From positions 310,001-374,000 of the forward strand of contig NZ_LKEV01000001.1 of assembly GCF_001412085.1 (NCBI RefSeq): 64,000 bases of DNA, written 5' to 3'. Shown piece after piece: positions 62,229 to 64,000 of this stretch. Position numbers and translations under genes: made by a program. A model generated the notes under the pieces. That model was not told where the DNA came from and ran no database searches. It saw only the letters and a program-made list of their open reading frames with translations. This stretch comes from Corynebacterium lowii. GTDB lineage: Bacteria > Actinomycetota > Actinomycetes > Mycobacteriales > Mycobacteriaceae. How positions within the stretch are numbered: position 1 is the first letter of the stretch; the number at the start of each line of letters is the position of its first letter.

Positions 62229-64000
62229 ATGGCTGACCAAGTAGCTCAGGCAATTAGCCAGGCCAAGGCGGCCGCTGCGGAGGCGGGCTTTGGCGATCCT
62301 CAAGCCCTGGGGGAGTCCGGGCGCAAGACCTCGCTCACTTTTGAATTGCAGGGGCTTAACGACGCCCCGGAGATCGCGCAGATCGAGCGGGAGCTAGAGG
62401 AGATACCGGGGGTTCACGCCAGGATTGTGTACCACTCCGCTACGGCATGGGTGACGGCTCCGGAGGGGTTGATGCCCAACCTCGTGGTGGAGGTATTTGA
62501 GCGTTTTGATGTTCGGGCGGTGCTCACCGACGATGCCCTGCGCCGTCAGAGCCTGTACCGCTCGGAGGGCGGCGATCCGTTCTCGATGCCGCCTCGGCGG
62601 CGTCGTGGCGGCAAGCAGGAGCGACGCCGGGCCGAGGTGGAGTTGCGCTCCCTGGAACGCGCCCGGGCGGAGGGATTCTTTCGTTCGGAATCCGCGTGGT
62701 TGACCCCGGAGGCCGGCGCACAGGCCAGGCGGCAGCGCAGCGAGGGCGATGTGCTCTACACCGCCCGCGATCTCATCACCACCCCGAGGTTGATTCTGGC
62801 CTTATTGCTCACCGTTCCGGTGGTGATTCTCAGTTATTTCTCCCAGGCGCAATTTTCCGGCTGGCAGTGGGTGTGCGCGCTGCTTTCCCTTCCGGTGGTC
62901 ACCTGGTGTGCCTGGCCCTTCCACCGGGCCTTGGCGGGCGGGGTGCGTCGCGGCGCCGTGGCTCTCGACGGCGCGAGTTCCATCGCCATCGTGGGGGCCT
63001 TCGTGTGGTCGCTGGGCACGCTGTTATTTACCGAGGTGGGAACGCTCGGCTGGCGGGGTACGCCAGATGTATTCGCCTTCACCGCGCAGCGCTTTAACCA
63101 GGAAGAACTGTTCTTTGACGTGGCCTGCGGTACCACCTTGCTGCTTCTCGGTGGGCGCAAGCTCTCTATTCAGGCGCGTTCCTCCCTCCTCGATGATCTC
63201 GCCGCGCAGCGGATTGATCCGCAGTCGATGGTGACGCTCGTGAGCCACAATCGCGTCACCGGGCAGCCGGTGGCCGAGGAGGTGCCGGTGAGCGAGATCA
63301 ATGTGGGCGATGATGTGGTGATTCAACCCGGCCAGCGCATCCCGGTCGATGGGGTGGTCATCGGCGGCAGCGGCACCGTGCGGCCCGGCGTGGTGGAAAC
63401 GGTATTGCCGCGTTCGGGCGGAGTGGTGCCGGTGGAGGTGGATTCCCCGGTGCGCGCCGGGTCCATCAACACCGGGCAGCGGATCAAGGTGCGGGTGCAG
63501 CGCACCGGGCACCGCACCCGCATCGCGGGAGTGGAGCGCTGGGTTTCGGGGGTCAATGCCCTGCAAAACACGGCGGTGATGCTCTCCACCCGCAGCGCGC
63601 GCATGCTCATCCCCGCGGCGTTGATCGTGGCGGGAATGAGCTTTGCCGGGTGGGCGCTGGCCACGGGTAACCCGGCGTTGGCCTTTGGCACGGCCTTGGC
63701 GGTGCTGGCCTGCGTGGCCCCGGCGGCGCTGGCGCTCTCCTCGGCGCTGGCGCTGCGCCTGGGCGTGGAGACGGCGGCACGGCACGGAATGTTGCTGCGG
63801 GAGGGGGCCGTGATGCGCCGCCTTCAGGGCGTGGACACGGTGATCTTTAATCGCGTGGGCGCGCTCTCGCACTCGGATATGACGGTGGAGACGGTCACCG
63901 CTGACCTCGGTGAGAATCCCGATTTGGTGCTGCGCGTGGCGGCGGCGCTGTGCCTGGAATCCGATCACACGGCCTCCCGCGCCATCGTGCACGCCGCGCG
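62229..64000 (+). CDS. P-type ATPase homologue lacking all catalytic motifs (3' end outside window)
   Basis: 590 codons are open to the window edge. The layout is that of a heavy-metal P-type ATPase: an N-terminal HMA-like fold (about 32-100), membrane helices from about 180, an actuator domain (about 345-430), a long helix pair (about 460-515), then the start of the catalytic domain. Yet the family motifs are replaced: HMA CxxC is absent (GLNDAP), TGE is LPRSGG (393-398), CPC is CVAPAA (495-500), and the phosphorylation site DKTGT is NRVGA with Asn541. ATG 62229 is chosen; GTG 62202, 6 nt after TAGGGT, is in frame. It should be a non-pumping pseudoenzyme. Confidence 0.85.
   Translation, partial: MADQVAQAISQAKAAAAEAGFGDPQALGESGRKTSLTFELQGLNDAPEIAQIERELEEIPGVHARIVYHSATAWVTAPEGLMPNLVVEVFERFDVRAVLTDDALRRQSLYRSEGGDPFSMPPRRRRGGKQERRRAEVELRSLERARAEGFFRSESAWLTPEAGAQARRQRSEGDVLYTARDLITTPRLILALLLTVPVVILSYFSQAQFSGWQWVCALLSLPVVTWCAWPFHRALAGGVRRGAVALDGASSIAIVGAFVWSLGTLLFTEVGTLGWRGTPDVFAFTAQRFNQEELFFDVACGTTLLLLGGRKLSIQARSSLLDDLAAQRIDPQSMVTLVSHNRVTGQPVAEEVPVSEINVGDDVVIQPGQRIPVDGVVIGGSGTVRPGVVETVLPRSGGVVPVEVDSPVRAGSINTGQRIKVRVQRTGHRTRIAGVERWVSGVNALQNTAVMLSTRSARMLIPAALIVAGMSFAGWALATGNPALAFGTALAVLACVAPAALALSSALALRLGVETAARHGMLLREGAVMRRLQGVDTVIFNRVGALSHSDMTVETVTADLGENPDLVLRVAAALCLESDHTASRAIVHAA

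Overview
The window is a high-GC chromosomal segment from a mycolic-acid-forming actinobacterium, almost certainly a Corynebacterium. The evidence is a trehalose corynomycolyltransferase (cmt1-like), the mycothiol gene mshA with a mycothiol-dependent formaldehyde dehydrogenase, a corynebacterial-type sdhCAB, the gpmA-senX3-regX3 block, the proC-HTH-bS22-HAD-glutaredoxin-hemA-hemC-hemD-hemB order, and many genes whose start codon lies 6-8 nt after a TANNNT -10 box, which suggests leaderless mRNAs. No rRNA, insertion sequence, prophage or CRISPR array was seen. One tRNA (Thr, CGT) is present. The species cannot be fixed from the sequence.

Layout. 1-4.9 kb: OPT peptide transporter (cut by the window edge), ogt, a membrane adenylate cyclase, holB and tRNA-Thr. 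5.3-10.4 kb: a TetR-controlled operon (alkyl-DHAP-synthase-like flavoenzyme, lipid kinase, TetR, glpD, small protein) behind a perfect inverted repeat. 10.6-17.3 kb: secreted serine protease, formaldehyde detoxification pair, panBC, an MFS carrier and a galE-like epimerase. 17.4-26.4 kb: cell-envelope region with a membrane-anchored DsbA-like protein, DUF2304 protein, two glycosyltransferases, a flippase, a class F sortase, cmt1 and a repetitive SELSSGDN protein. 26.7-36 kb: small ORF, lpd, sdhCAB, then small membrane or stress-type proteins, a decayed DeoC homologue and an LmeA-like lipoprotein-handling protein. 36-45 kb: methyltransferase, DUF2505, murB, a secreted pyroglutamyl-peptidase, fadD, mshA, gpmA, senX3-regX3. 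45.2-47.2 kb: an AbiL/RloAB-type anti-phage pair set flush against the regX3 stop codon. 47.2-53.5 kb: Cys-rich protein and ppx from a symmetric divergent promoter, a disordered membrane protein, proC, HTH protein, bS22, HAD phosphatase, glutaredoxin. 53.5-64 kb: haem biosynthesis genes hemA, hemC, hemD, hemB with neighbours, ending in a P-type-ATPase-like gene that runs off the window.

The most interesting points are: (1) the terminal P-type ATPase homologue, which has lost the phosphorylated Asp, the TGE loop, the CPC metal site and the HMA CxxC while staying open for 590 codons, i.e. a pseudo-pump beside haem genes; (2) an orphan gene inserted between hemD and hemB with a 27-bp exact duplication of the hemD 3' end; (3) a strongly over-represented 13-mer GGCGTCGATAAGC (six exact copies plus three with its 9-bp core), in genes and intergenic DNA; (4) the AbiL-like pair whose Toprim-type RloB has Gln where the family has its Glu; (5) a ten-unit SELSSGDN repeat protein facing a 36-aa peptide with related sequence; and (6) a perfect palindrome forming two mirror-image leaderless promoters.
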